From Arthrobacter sp. APC 3897 (GTDB taxonomy: Bacteria > Actinomycetota > Actinomycetes > Actinomycetales > Micrococcaceae), in assembly GCF_030407495.1 (NCBI RefSeq), contig NZ_JASDDG010000032.1, positions 1 through 60,508 of the forward strand: a stretch of DNA of 60,508 nucleotides. Reading direction: 5' to 3'. Positions 1 to 7,700 of the stretch are shown here, piece after piece (the stretch's first letter is position 1; each line of letters starts with the position of its first letter). The notes beneath the pieces were generated by a model, which saw only the letters and a program-made list of their open reading frames with translations, made no database searches and was not told where the DNA came from. Position numbers and translations under genes: made by a program.

Positions 1-483
1 CTGGGAGGGGGACTCATCATTCTGGGCATAGCGGTTTCCGGTTGTTCTGCCCAGGATCAGGAACAACAAAGCGCCAGTACCACCACGCGCGATTTCGCCA
101 AGACTCTGCCGTCTCCGACGGAGGAACCCTTGGCCGGCCAAGAATGCACGGTGGAAGCGGAGAAGCGGTCGCAGGGAGACACCGAGTACGTCTGCACTCC
201 GGATGACAATGGAGATCTGGTGTGGATGGACAAAGACTCCTCGGAAAAGCTGCTTGAGGAACGGCAACTGGCCGAAGCTCAGCGCCAGGCTGAGGAAGCT
301 GCGGCACGTGAGGAAGCGGAGCGCCAGGCAGCCGAGGTGACCCGTCAACAGCAGCCGGCGGACGACTTCACCTACCCCAACTGCACCGCTGTGAAGGAAG
401 CGGGCGCGGCGCCCATTCATCCGGGAGACTACGGTTGGCACTCCGGTCTGGACCGCGACGGCGACGGCGTGGGGTGCGAATAA
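1..483 (+). CDS. Lipoprotein with C-terminal Excalibur domain (5' end outside window)
   Basis: The frame is open from the first base, so the N-terminus lies upstream of the window. The visible part starts inside a hydrophobic signal segment ending in a lipobox (AVSGC; cysteine codon at 43-45), so the mature protein should be lipid-anchored on the outer face of the membrane. A Glu/Ala/Arg-rich stretch (about codons 85-118) looks like a helical stalk. The last ~36 residues fit the Excalibur domain: PNC near its start, conserved aromatic residues, and the acidic ending LDRDGDGVGCE, which resembles an EF-hand calcium loop with a paired cysteine. Excalibur domains occur in Gram-positive surface proteins and secreted nucleases. 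The domain call is firm; the partner or substrate is unknown. TTG at 130 could act as a start, but the upstream lipobox argues against it. Confidence 0.85.
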   Translation: MGGGLIILGIAVSGCSAQDQEQQSASTTTRDFAKTLPSPTEEPLAGQECTVEAEKRSQGDTEYVCTPDDNGDLVWMDKDSSEKLLEERQLAEAQRQAEEAAAREEAERQAAEVTRQQQPADDFTYPNCTAVKEAGAAPIHPGDYGWHSGLDRDGDGVGCE

Positions 484-600
484 GACGAGTCGCCGGCCAT
501 ACCTGCGCCGGCCCGGCGGACCCGGTTGATCAGGCCAGCAGCTTGATCAGCCGGGCCCGCCCCGCTACCGACACTGAATCGGGACAGGAGGAATGCCCCT

Positions 601-936
601 ATGCTTGAAGCCGCCGCCGCCACTTCTGAAACAGCCGAACCAACTTTGCTTGGCGTGGGACTGGGGGTGACCTTGACCCTGTTATTGTTTCGCCTGTTCA
701 CAGGCCGCCCCAGCTGGCCGGTGGTTCTGACACCCTTGCTCCTGAGTATCGCTTTCTACGCAGTGGTGGCATGGGCGATCCTGCGGCTTGTTGCCCCAAA
801 ACCGGCGCAGCGCATAGCCTCACGCGTCGGTGACTTTGGATCCGACGTCGTTTACGGGGCACAGGCAAGGCTCGTTCAGCTGAGCGGCAGGCCGATGCCC
901 CCGCCGCCTCGGCGGAAGGATCCCGATACACGCTAA
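601..936 (+). CDS. Small membrane protein of unknown function
   Basis: A 111-residue protein. The ATG is preceded by a good ribosome binding site (GGAGG about 9 bases upstream). Two hydrophobic segments are visible: one near residues 15-36 and one near 39-64, separated by a short polar turn (TGRPSW). They are followed by a basic, Pro-rich cytoplasmic-type tail ending in RRKDPDTR. I do not recognise a family. It lies 117 bases after the Excalibur lipoprotein and ends 16 bases before the end of a convergent gene. It could be transcribed with the lipoprotein, because I see no clear terminator between them. Confidence 0.65.
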   Translation: MLEAAAATSETAEPTLLGVGLGVTLTLLLFRLFTGRPSWPVVLTPLLLSIAFYAVVAWAILRLVAPKPAQRIASRVGDFGSDVVYGAQARLVQLSGRPMPPPPRRKDPDTR

Positions 937-952
937 GCACCACCCGGGCCGC

Positions 953-1450
953 TCACGAACCCCGGCGGCCGGTGCGCGACGGCGGCCGGCCGGGTTTCGC
1001 CGTCGACCGCTCGCCGGGCGGCAGGCTGCGTACCCGGCGTCGTCCGTCGCTGAGCAGGCGCACGCCCTCCTCCAGGGTTTCGCGCAGCTCCATCAGCGCG
1101 AACTGGCAGCGCTCCGGCGCCCGGCTGGCCTGACGCAGATACAGGCCGCACGCCGCCGCCATCCGCATCAGGACGGCCGTGTCCGGGGAGCCGCCGCGCA
1201 GATGGGTGAGGGTTTCCAGGATCCGGTCGCGGGCGTCCAGCACCGTGGGCCGCAGCGCGGCCTCGCCGTCGGTTCCCGCGAGGACGCGGGGTTCGATGGG
1301 TGCCAGCGACCGCTTCAGATGCAGGTCCATGATCAGCGCATTCAGGGCCGCGGACTCATCGCGGCGGTCGATGCCGGCGCGGGTGCTCCAGCCCGCCGCC
1401 ATACCGATGACAAGGCCCAGGACGGGTGCGGTGAATGCCAGCCATTCCAT
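953..1450 (-). CDS. Hypothetical protein with N-terminal membrane anchor
   Basis: A 165-residue protein. The start ATG has a strong Shine-Dalgarno (GGAGG, 6 bases upstream on the minus strand). Residues 5-22 (FTAPVLGLVIGMAAGWS) form one membrane anchor. The rest is a soluble, Arg/Leu-rich, probably helical domain containing an RDRILETL segment and a basic C-terminal tail rich in RPGR-type motifs. No catalytic motif is visible and I cannot name a family. It is convergent with the small membrane protein gene, and its upstream region faces the small basic gene at 1659. Confidence 0.6.
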   Translation of the reverse strand: MEWLAFTAPVLGLVIGMAAGWSTRAGIDRRDESAALNALIMDLHLKRSLAPIEPRVLAGTDGEAALRPTVLDARDRILETLTHLRGGSPDTAVLMRMAAACGLYLRQASRAPERCQFALMELRETLEEGVRLLSDGRRRVRSLPPGERSTAKPGRPPSRTGRRGS

Positions 1451-1658
1451 GCGGATCCTCCGGACGAAGCGTCCTTCGACGGTACCTGCCGGCTCCGAAT
1501 CCGAACCAGCACCGAGGCAGGTTCCGGGCTTGCTGAAGAAGAAGTTTCCCGCGTTGAACCGGTATGGATGCCGGGGACCGAACCTGTCCGCAATACCCTG
1601 CGCGCCCGTCTTCCAGTAGACCTAGCGTGGATTATCACGGGCCAAGGAGGTGAGCGCG

Positions 1659-1886
1659 ATGGGCCTGATGGAAATAGAACTGGCGAGGACGCTGCATCGG
1701 GAACGCCTGGCGAAAGCGGGCCGCCTGCGGCAGCGGAATGAGCACCGACGCATGGCACGGGAACGGCAGGCCGTGGAGACGGCGGATCAACGAACCGGGC
1801 CGATGGCGGACTGGCCAATATTCTCCCTGCGTATTGGCGGCGGCTTTCAACTGACCGTGTTCCGGACGTTGAGGCTTGGAGCCTAA
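1659..1886 (+). CDS. Small basic protein of unknown function
   Basis: A 75-residue protein starting MGLMEIELARTL. The sequence AAGGAGGTGAGCGCG directly upstream is a near-perfect ribosome binding site that sets the start at the ATG at 1659. The GTG at 1650 lies inside that site and is not a credible start. The N-terminal half is an Arg/Glu-rich helix (HRERLAKAGRLRQRNEHRR) and the C-terminal half is more hydrophobic. It has no recognised domain. It is probably a single-gene unit followed by the stem-loop region at 2013-2052. Confidence 0.55.
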   Translation: MGLMEIELARTLHRERLAKAGRLRQRNEHRRMARERQAVETADQRTGPMADWPIFSLRIGGGFQLTVFRTLRLGA

Positions 1887-1978
1887 CGACGCGAGTGTCT
1901 CACCGCTGAATTCTGTGGTCCGGGAATGACAAAAGCAGGTTTGGGCGGGAAATGCTTTGCTTCTGCATCAAAGAATCC

Positions 1979-1987
1979 TGCTAGGCT
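1979..1987 (+). promoter_or_regulatory. Extended -10 promoter element (TGCTAGGCT)
   Basis: TG-N-TAGGCT is an extended -10 box. TAGGCT recurs at promoter-like positions across this window, for example before the genes at 5288, 13314, 23254 and 47400. A weak -35 (TTGCTT, 1957-1962) lies 19 bases upstream. The predicted transcript starts near 1993, giving a leader of about 220 bases that contains the stem-loops at 2013-2052. Confidence 0.4.
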
Positions 1988-2012
1988 CCACCCGGAATAG
2001 TTATGTGCTGTT

Positions 2013-2052
2013 GGGGGAATGCGCACCAGTCATTCCCCCTTTCCGGGGGGAA
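2013..2052 (+). promoter_or_regulatory. Two mutually exclusive stem-loops in the leader
   Basis: GGGGGAATG (2013-2021) pairs perfectly with CATTCCCCC (2031-2039) around a 9-base loop and is followed by TTT. The same right arm (TTCCCCC, 2033-2039) can instead pair with GGGGGAA (2046-2052). The two structures cannot form together. This could be a simple terminator for the small gene ending at 1886, or an attenuator-like switch controlling the zinc-ribbon gene. The pairing is visible in the sequence; a switching role is inference. Confidence 0.4.
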
Positions 2053-2212
2053 GGTATCGTGACGCTCTGCGTGTCCTTCAGTGCCACGCCACACCTTGAT
2101 GACCACTGCGCCGCCGCTCGGCCGCCAAGTGATCCGTTCCGGCGTGTCCCCGGCCGACAGGCCCAGCCCGGAAATTCCCCCGAACGGCCAACGATCACAT
2201 GAGGGAAGTGTC

Positions 2213-4042
2213 ATGAAATTCTGCTTTGCATGCGGGCAGCAGCTGGTTCCGGAAGCCCGGTTCTGCGTGAGCTGCGGGACCGCGGCGGCGGAACCCCGGC
2301 GACAGCCTGAATACGCTGCGGCCGGTCGGTCTGCCGGACCGGGATCGGCGCCGGCGCAGGATCCAATCCCGCAGGAGTCCGCCCACGAAGAACCTGACCC
2401 GCAGGAGCCCGCCCCGCGGCAGCCCGCCTCCGCTGCTGCCGTACCGGTGAAATCCCCGGGCGCGTTCGCGGGCATCCCGCTCAGTGACTATATCCGCGAC
2501 GGCGTGGCCGCCCTGGCCCTGCTGATGTCCCTGTTTATGGCCTGGAGCTACGGCAGCGACGGAACGTCCAAAGCTGCCGCCCGGGTGGACGTTGTCCTCA
2601 TTACTCTGGTCAGTCTGCTGTCCCTGGGCCTGAGCTACGCCTGGCGGGCGGGCATCTTTGGTCCCGCCACGGGTTACCGCAGGATCCAGGACCTCAAGCT
2701 GCTGGCCAACGCTCCATATGTGCTGATGGTGCTGGTCTACACCGCACTCAGCCTGATCTCCGCTGACCGTTTCGACCCGGGAGCGGTTGCAGCGCTCGGC
2801 CCGGCAGTGGCCTTCGGGCTCGCCGGAGCGCTGCTGGCGGCGCAGCCGAGGCGGGCAGAAATTGCGCCCGGTGCCGTGGACGAGCCCCGGAACCGCCGCT
2901 GGATTCACATCACCCTTGGCGTGGCCGGGCTCGCCGCGGTGACGGCCCTGGCACAGGTTGTCCGCTACTGGGCGGCATACGGCGGGCAGGGCTCCACCGG
3001 CTGGGGAACCATGGCCACGCTCATGGCGCTGGCCAGCCCGGCCATCCTGGTTTTCATCGCCCTTCGGGTCAACCGGCGCTCGGACCCCTGGCGGCGGGCA
3101 GGCGTTGCTCTGGCACTGGGATCAGGGTTCCTCTCGCTGCTGGCCCTGATCGAAGACCTGACCCTCCTGCAGCTGTCCGTCACCGCCTTTGTCCCCGGCT
3201 TCTCCCTCCTGTTCTGGATGGCCTTCGGGGCAGCAGTTTCAGCTCCGTCGGTGGCACGCCTCACCGAAGCGTCGGCAGTTCCTGCCACTGACACCCGCAG
3301 CACCCTGCAGCCCCTGCTTGTCCTGGCTGCCGGACTCAGCGCCCTGCTCGTGCTGGGATCGGCCATCACCCTGGTCACTGTTGCGGCGGACGGCGCCTCG
3401 GACGGACTCGTTCCCCAGGGCATCGCCCTGTTCTTTGGCCTGCTGCTGACCGCGGGGGCTGTTCTCACCCTGCGTTTCATGGGCAAGGACCCCCGTTCCG
3501 CCTACATTCTGCCCAGCGGATACGCCGGCCTCCTCGCGGTGCTGGGCCTGGTGCTGATGATCGTGTGGGTGGTTCAGGACGAAGACGCTTATCTTGGCCC
3601 GGTCATCATGCTGCTCACGTTTGTGGTTCCGGCGGCACTTCTGGCTTCCCTGTGGCAGCCCGCAGCTTCCCGGGAACAGTTCCATGAGCTGCCGGCAGCG
3701 CAGGGCAACGGCGCGACCGGCTTCAGTTTCGCCGGTGTGCCGGCTGCAAACGACGCACGGGATGACGGCTCGGCGCCGCCGGCCCGCGTTCCCGAGGCCC
3801 AGCCGGCCGCCGACGCCGGCCCAGCCCAGACGGACCAGGCTCCCGCCGTCGACATCTCCGAAGTTCTGGAGGAGGCTGCGAACCCGGCAACACCGCTGGC
3901 CCGGTTGCAGGAAATTGCGGCAAGCCATCCGACGGCCAGGCCCGCGGTGGCCGCCAACCCGTCCACCTATCCCGCCCTGTTGGCGTGGCTCGGAGCGTTG
4001 GGCGACCCGGCGGTGGATCAGGCTCTGCGTCAGCGCAGCTGA
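2213..4042 (+). CDS. Zinc-ribbon polytopic membrane protein with C-terminal LRV-like repeat
   Basis: A 609-residue protein. It starts with a treble-clef-type zinc ribbon (Cys4, Cys7, Cys18, Cys21). A Pro/Ala/Glu/Gln-rich disordered linker follows to about residue 80, then roughly ten or more hydrophobic segments to about residue 490, a second Ala/Pro-rich linker, and a C-terminal ~60-residue helical unit. That last unit (VLEEAANPATPLARLQEIA) resembles the variant leucine-rich repeat found in actinobacterial proteins. The architecture suggests a membrane protein with cytoplasmic metal-binding and protein-binding ends; no enzymatic motif is visible. Start chosen at ATG 2213 because of the adjacent GAGGGAAG site and because the zinc ribbon begins there. 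Its stop overlaps the first ATG of the next gene (TGATG), implying coupling. The protein at 5288 has the same Cys spacing. Confidence 0.75.
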   Translation: MKFCFACGQQLVPEARFCVSCGTAAAEPRRQPEYAAAGRSAGPGSAPAQDPIPQESAHEEPDPQEPAPRQPASAAAVPVKSPGAFAGIPLSDYIRDGVAALALLMSLFMAWSYGSDGTSKAAARVDVVLITLVSLLSLGLSYAWRAGIFGPATGYRRIQDLKLLANAPYVLMVLVYTALSLISADRFDPGAVAALGPAVAFGLAGALLAAQPRRAEIAPGAVDEPRNRRWIHITLGVAGLAAVTALAQVVRYWAAYGGQGSTGWGTMATLMALASPAILVFIALRVNRRSDPWRRAGVALALGSGFLSLLALIEDLTLLQLSVTAFVPGFSLLFWMAFGAAVSAPSVARLTEASAVPATDTRSTLQPLLVLAAGLSALLVLGSAITLVTVAADGASDGLVPQGIALFFGLLLTAGAVLTLRFMGKDPRSAYILPSGYAGLLAVLGLVLMIVWVVQDEDAYLGPVIMLLTFVVPAALLASLWQPAASREQFHELPAAQGNGATGFSFAGVPAANDARDDGSAPPARVPEAQPAADAGPAQTDQAPAVDISEVLEEAANPATPLARLQEIAASHPTARPAVAANPSTYPALLAWLGALGDPAVDQALRQRS

Positions 4043-4080
4043 TGAAACGGCTGGCGGCCGGTGTGCTGACGCTGGCGTGA
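4042..4080 (+). pseudogene. Signal-peptide start interrupted by in-frame TGA
   Basis: ATG at 4042 overlaps the stop of the upstream gene and reads MKRLAAGVLTLA, then TGA (4078-4080), then ILLAGCTPGPASEG in the same frame as the SGNH hydrolase. Without the TGA this would be a textbook lipoprotein signal peptide with lipobox LAGC. A single base change (for example TGG to TGA), or a sequencing error, would explain it. As written, the export signal is cut off from the enzyme. Confidence 0.7.
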
Positions 4081-4125
4081 ATCCTGCTGGCGGGGTGCAC
4101 CCCGGGTCCTGCCTCCGAGGGGAGT

Positions 4126-5046
4126 ATGCCGTCCGACGCGCCGGCTGACCCGTCCGCCGCCCGCTCATCCGCTCCGGCTGCCGCGCCCGGCCCGTCTGCC
4201 GGCGCCCGCCTGGCAGCGCTGCTGGGGGGCACCGGGAGTCCGCCGGAGGTTGTGCTGCTCGGAGACTCCTTTGCCGCGGGCGAAGGCGCCGGTTCGTATC
4301 TGCCCGTGGACGGTGTGGACCGGAGCCTGTGTCACCGCAGTGCTGCCGGTCTCCTGTCCGAAACCCGGGACCGGGCGGTGGTCCACAACCTCGCCTGCTC
4401 CCGTGCCCGGATCCAGCACCTGGGTTCGGCCCAGCAGATGCCCGGACACGGCGCGGAGGGCATCGCGGCGCAGCTGGACCGGCTGGGCGGGCTGGACCCG
4501 GATCTGGTACTGCTGCACATCGGCGGAAATGATGCCGGCTTTGCCGGTCTGCTGCAGGCCTGCCTGGTCGAGGATGAACCCTGCAACCGCGATGCCGGGC
4601 TTCGGCAGGCGGTCAAGCAGCAGCTCAGGGATCTGCGGACTCCGCTCACCGAGCTGTACACGGAGCTCGGCACAACGCTGCGGGCCCCGGTTCTGGTCCT
4701 GCCGTATCCGCGGTTATTCGAGGGATCGGAGGAGACCTGCGGGCGGCTCTCTCCGGAGGAACGCTCCTTCGGCGTGGACATCACCGATGCCCTGAACAGC
4801 ACCATTGAACAGTCCGTGACGGCTGCCGGGCTGCCCGGCGTGCGCTACGTGGACGCACTGGAGGACTCCTTTGCCGGCCGCGGAGCATGCAGCACCAACC
4901 CGCTGGTGGTCACCGCCCGCCTGGGCCCGCTCCTGACCGCGGCAGCATCCGAGTCCGCCGCCCAGGAAGTTCTGCATCCCACCGGGGAAGGTTACCGGGT
5001 TCTGACCGGTGATCTCCTGCAGTGGCTGGAGAACCATCCGCTGTAG
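4126..5046 (+). CDS. SGNH/GDSL-type lipase/esterase, export signal interrupted
   Basis: A 306-residue SGNH hydrolase when read from ATG 4126. Block I is LLGDSFAAGEG (nucleophile about Ser48), the GxND block is HIGGNDAGF (about 132-140), and the C-terminal catalytic His lies in LHPTGEGY. Six cysteines (about C69, C91, then pairs in QAC..EPC, EETC, GAC) suggest three disulfides, as in secreted actinomycete SGNH esterases. This enzyme should therefore work outside the cytoplasm. The signal peptide is encoded upstream (from 4042) but broken by TGA at 4078. GAGGGGAGT just before ATG 4126 could allow re-initiation, which would make a cytoplasmic, unprocessed form. It sits between two zinc-ribbon membrane protein genes. 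The fold call is firm; natural function is uncertain because of the stop. Confidence 0.75.
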   Translation: MPSDAPADPSAARSSAPAAAPGPSAGARLAALLGGTGSPPEVVLLGDSFAAGEGAGSYLPVDGVDRSLCHRSAAGLLSETRDRAVVHNLACSRARIQHLGSAQQMPGHGAEGIAAQLDRLGGLDPDLVLLHIGGNDAGFAGLLQACLVEDEPCNRDAGLRQAVKQQLRDLRTPLTELYTELGTTLRAPVLVLPYPRLFEGSEETCGRLSPEERSFGVDITDALNSTIEQSVTAAGLPGVRYVDALEDSFAGRGACSTNPLVVTARLGPLLTAAASESAAQEVLHPTGEGYRVLTGDLLQWLENHPL

Positions 5047-5203
5047 GCCAAGCTGCAGGCAGAGAGAGTTGCCGGCGAACGGCCGCACGCACAATTCCTG
5101 GGCGGAATAACTATATGCAGGCGGATACTTTTCTGTGCCGGCTGAGAATACCTGCGGATATCCACAGGCGGCAGTCATGCTTTTCGGGGCGCCTATTAGC
5201 CTC

Positions 5204-5212
5204 TGTTAGGCT
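5204..5212 (+). promoter_or_regulatory. Extended -10 promoter element (TGTTAGGCT)
   Basis: The same extended -10 pattern as at 1979-1987, again upstream of a zinc-ribbon gene. The following leader also shares TTTCCGGGGGG (near 5231-5241) and a CTCTGC(A/G)TG block with the leader of the gene at 2213. No good -35 is visible. The shared elements suggest a common origin or common control of the two genes. Confidence 0.4.
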
Positions 5213-5287
5213 CGAAATATTGCACTGTAATTTCCGGGGGGTTGTCACTCTGCATGCCCTGGAACTGATCATGGGGGAAATAGAATA

Positions 5288-7564
5288 ATGAACTTCTGCA
5301 TGTCCTGCGGCACTAAACTGCAGCCGGAATGGCAATTCTGTGCCAATTGCCGGCGGCCCGTTGAAACCGGCGGTTCACCGCAGGAAGCCACGGAAGCCAC
5401 CGAAGCCGTTGCGATGACGACGGACCCGCCGGAGGCACCGGGATCCGCGGTACCTCAGCCGGCAGCATCCGCGCCGGCAGCAGCGCACCGGCAGGATTCA
5501 TCCCGCGCCCAGGCGCCCCAGGGTGCAGCGGCCGCCACCGGTGCCACCCAAATCATTGAAACCGGAGCATACGGGCAGGCCGGCGGGGACGGCCACAGCA
5601 CTCCGCCCGGCAGCGGCGGGGGAGACGGCGGCGGTTCCGGTCCGGAAGGACCGGCAGGCGGCGGCACCGGGGACTCCGGCAGGAAGACCAACCGCAAGGC
5701 CATCATCCTGGGTGCCGTCGCCGTCGTGCTGGTGGCGCTGGGCGTTGGCGCCTTCCTCTTCATCCAGAACATGATCCGCGGCGGAGCCGGGTCCCCTGAG
5801 CAGGTGGCCGAGAAGCTGATCGAATCCATCGAAACCAAGGACGCCATTGGTCTGGTCACCATGGTGGCGCCGGCGGAGCGTGACGCCCTGGACAAGTTCC
5901 AGGAAGAGTTTATGGACAAGGTCGAAGAGTTTGGCATCTTCGAGGCCGCCGGCAAAGTGGGCGAAGACTCCGTTGAGGACGATTTCGACGACGAGATCAA
6001 CCTGGACGGCATCACCGTCACCTTCGAAAACGTGGAACCCACCGTCACCGAGGTGGATGACCAGCTGGCGGTCCTGAACTTCTCCTCGGGCACCGTACGG
6101 CTGCAGATCGATCCGGAACAGACCACCGGAGCCGTCCGCTCCGGCCTGGAGGCATCCGGCGAGATGGAGCCCGTGGACGAGACCGCTGATCTGGCGGAGC
6201 TGGATATTGAGGGCGAGGGCCTGCGGGTGGCTGCGGTGGAGGACGGCGGCCGCTGGTACGTCAGCCCCGTGTACAGCACCCTGGAACTGGTTCTCCAGCT
6301 CACCGGCAACGAGCGCGGTTCGCTGCCGGAGCCCACGGAGGGCTCCGGCTCCCCGGCTGAAGCCGCCCAGGCACTGGTGGGTGCGGTACCGGGAATCCTG
6401 GAGAGCGGAAAGTTCACTGATCTGGGCAAGTACCTTATGAGCTATGAAGGCAACGCGGTGCACTACTACGGCGGCGCCCTGGACGAAGCCATGGAAGGCG
6501 GCCTGGGCACCGACGTTCAGATCACGGCCAATACCTTCAAGGACGCTGACCGGGACGGCGACCGCGGCCACGCGCTGATCGAAGAGCTGACCATGGAGGC
6601 CGAAGGCGATGCCGTGTCCCTGACGGCGGACTGCATGGAATCCGGGTCCGAGAAGTACTGCCGCGGAGACTCGGGCTACGTGATGACCAACGGAAGCTTC
6701 GACAGCGAAGCCACTATGAGTGCGTTCCCGCAGCTGGGTCTTTCCAGCGTCAAGGAAGACGGCAAATGGAAAGTCAGCATCATGGACACCACCACGGACC
6801 TTGCCCTGCAGTGGATGGACACCATCACCCGCGAACAGGCCCTGGCCATGCTGGACCTGGCCCGGAGCGAGGATGCAGCGGGAACCATGACCCTGGACGA
6901 GGAAACGGAGCTCGACTTCAACTCGGCCGGTTACGCCGTCATGACCCTGAAGCTGGAAGAGGACACCACCCTGCAGGGTGACGACGACGGCAGCAGCTAC
7001 AGCAGCTACACCGTGTATTCCAAGGACGGCAAGGAAGAAATCACATCATCGGATGAGCTCTTTGCCGACGAAACCCCCGCCGGGGAGTACAAGGTAGTCA
7101 TCTTCGCCGGCAAGGAGTGGGCCGACGAGTTCGCCGAAAAAGGCAACGGCGTGCAGCATTCCGGGACTGTGAAGCTCCAGGAAAAGGAATCGCCGGCAGC
7201 GGTTGATTTCGACAGCTTCATGTCGAGCCGGGCCAAGATCGACGGGTCCGGGGTAATGCAGTACAACTACCTCACACTCGATGAATTCCCCGGCCCCACC
7301 GAGGCACACATGCTGAACGTGCCCGAGGGCACCGACACGGAACTGCTGGTGATCGTGGAGGGCTACGCGGGAGCCTGGGAGAAGCCCGGAACCCTGGTGC
7401 TGACGCTGGACGGAAAAACCCACAAAGTACCCGTCAGCAATGACCCCGAGGAACTGAAGATTCCGGTAGCTCCCGGAACGGATCAGGAACTCACCGTGGA
7501 ACTGGTAAAGGGCGACGGCAGCGGCGAAGAGGTCGATTACACGCTGGAGTTCGTAGAGAAGTAG
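5288..7564 (+). CDS. Zinc-ribbon, single-pass membrane protein with large extracellular region
   Basis: A 758-residue protein. An N-terminal zinc ribbon (Cys4, Cys7, Cys18, Cys21) is followed by a long low-complexity Ala/Pro then Gly-rich linker (about 25-132), one membrane helix (138-160) and an acidic extracellular portion of nearly 600 residues. The outer part opens with a segment resembling NTF2-like or lipoprotein-type domains (GSPEQVAEKLIESIETKD), partly repeated near residue 356 (GSPAEAAQALVGAVPG). It ends in beta-rich modules. The architecture recalls TcaA/YvbJ-type zinc-ribbon membrane proteins of Gram-positive bacteria; that comparison is from architecture only. The start has a GGGGGAAAT site and the zinc ribbon begins at residue 1. 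It is followed by a strong terminator hairpin. Export or envelope sensing is possible, but the function is unknown. Confidence 0.75.
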   Translation: MNFCMSCGTKLQPEWQFCANCRRPVETGGSPQEATEATEAVAMTTDPPEAPGSAVPQPAASAPAAAHRQDSSRAQAPQGAAAATGATQIIETGAYGQAGGDGHSTPPGSGGGDGGGSGPEGPAGGGTGDSGRKTNRKAIILGAVAVVLVALGVGAFLFIQNMIRGGAGSPEQVAEKLIESIETKDAIGLVTMVAPAERDALDKFQEEFMDKVEEFGIFEAAGKVGEDSVEDDFDDEINLDGITVTFENVEPTVTEVDDQLAVLNFSSGTVRLQIDPEQTTGAVRSGLEASGEMEPVDETADLAELDIEGEGLRVAAVEDGGRWYVSPVYSTLELVLQLTGNERGSLPEPTEGSGSPAEAAQALVGAVPGILESGKFTDLGKYLMSYEGNAVHYYGGALDEAMEGGLGTDVQITANTFKDADRDGDRGHALIEELTMEAEGDAVSLTADCMESGSEKYCRGDSGYVMTNGSFDSEATMSAFPQLGLSSVKEDGKWKVSIMDTTTDLALQWMDTITREQALAMLDLARSEDAAGTMTLDEETELDFNSAGYAVMTLKLEEDTTLQGDDDGSSYSSYTVYSKDGKEEITSSDELFADETPAGEYKVVIFAGKEWADEFAEKGNGVQHSGTVKLQEKESPAAVDFDSFMSSRAKIDGSGVMQYNYLTLDEFPGPTEAHMLNVPEGTDTELLVIVEGYAGAWEKPGTLVLTLDGKTHKVPVSNDPEELKIPVAPGTDQELTVELVKGDGSGEEVDYTLEFVEK

Positions 7565-7607
7565 GCGGCCGTGTCAGCCGCTGGCTGAGTAACGCTTTGC
7601 CGCCGCG

Positions 7608-7641
7608 AACCGGCCGGTGCCTTGGGCACCGGCCGGTTTCT
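7608..7641 (+). terminator. Strong hairpin terminator
   Basis: AACCGGCCGGTGCC (7608-7621) pairs perfectly with its complement at 7625-7638 around a 3-base loop, followed by a short T run. It lies 44 bases after the zinc-ribbon gene stop and before the promoter of the next gene. The 14-bp GC-rich stem makes termination likely despite the weak T tract. Confidence 0.75.
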
Positions 7642-7666
7642 GCATGCGGGCGGGACGGCGGTGCCG

Positions 7667-7694
7667 TTGGCCGGGGCTGCCTTGGCCGTAGGGT
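7667..7694 (+). promoter_or_regulatory. Leaderless promoter (TTGGCC-N16-TAGGGT-N6-ATG)
   Basis: TTGGCC (7667-7672) and TAGGGT (7689-7694) are 16 bases apart. Exactly six bases separate the -10 from the ATG at 7701, and there is no Shine-Dalgarno. This geometry predicts transcription starting at the A of the start codon. Confidence 0.5.
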
Positions 7695-7700
7695 GGATCC

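Larger units (their letters stand above)
1887..2212 (+). other. Intergenic leader region upstream of the zinc-ribbon gene
   Basis: 326 bases without a gene. It holds a probable extended -10 promoter (TGCTAGGCT, 1979-1987) and two overlapping inverted repeats (2013-2052). The remaining ~160 bases form an untranslated leader running to the ATG at 2213. The reading frame of the downstream gene stays open upstream to 2081, but the start nearest a ribosome binding site (GAGGGAAG) is 2213, where the zinc-ribbon motif begins. Confidence 0.5.

Noticed and set aside
1650-1658. GTG 1650 as start of the small basic protein
   Set aside because: It is part of the AAGGAGGTG ribosome binding site for ATG 1659.
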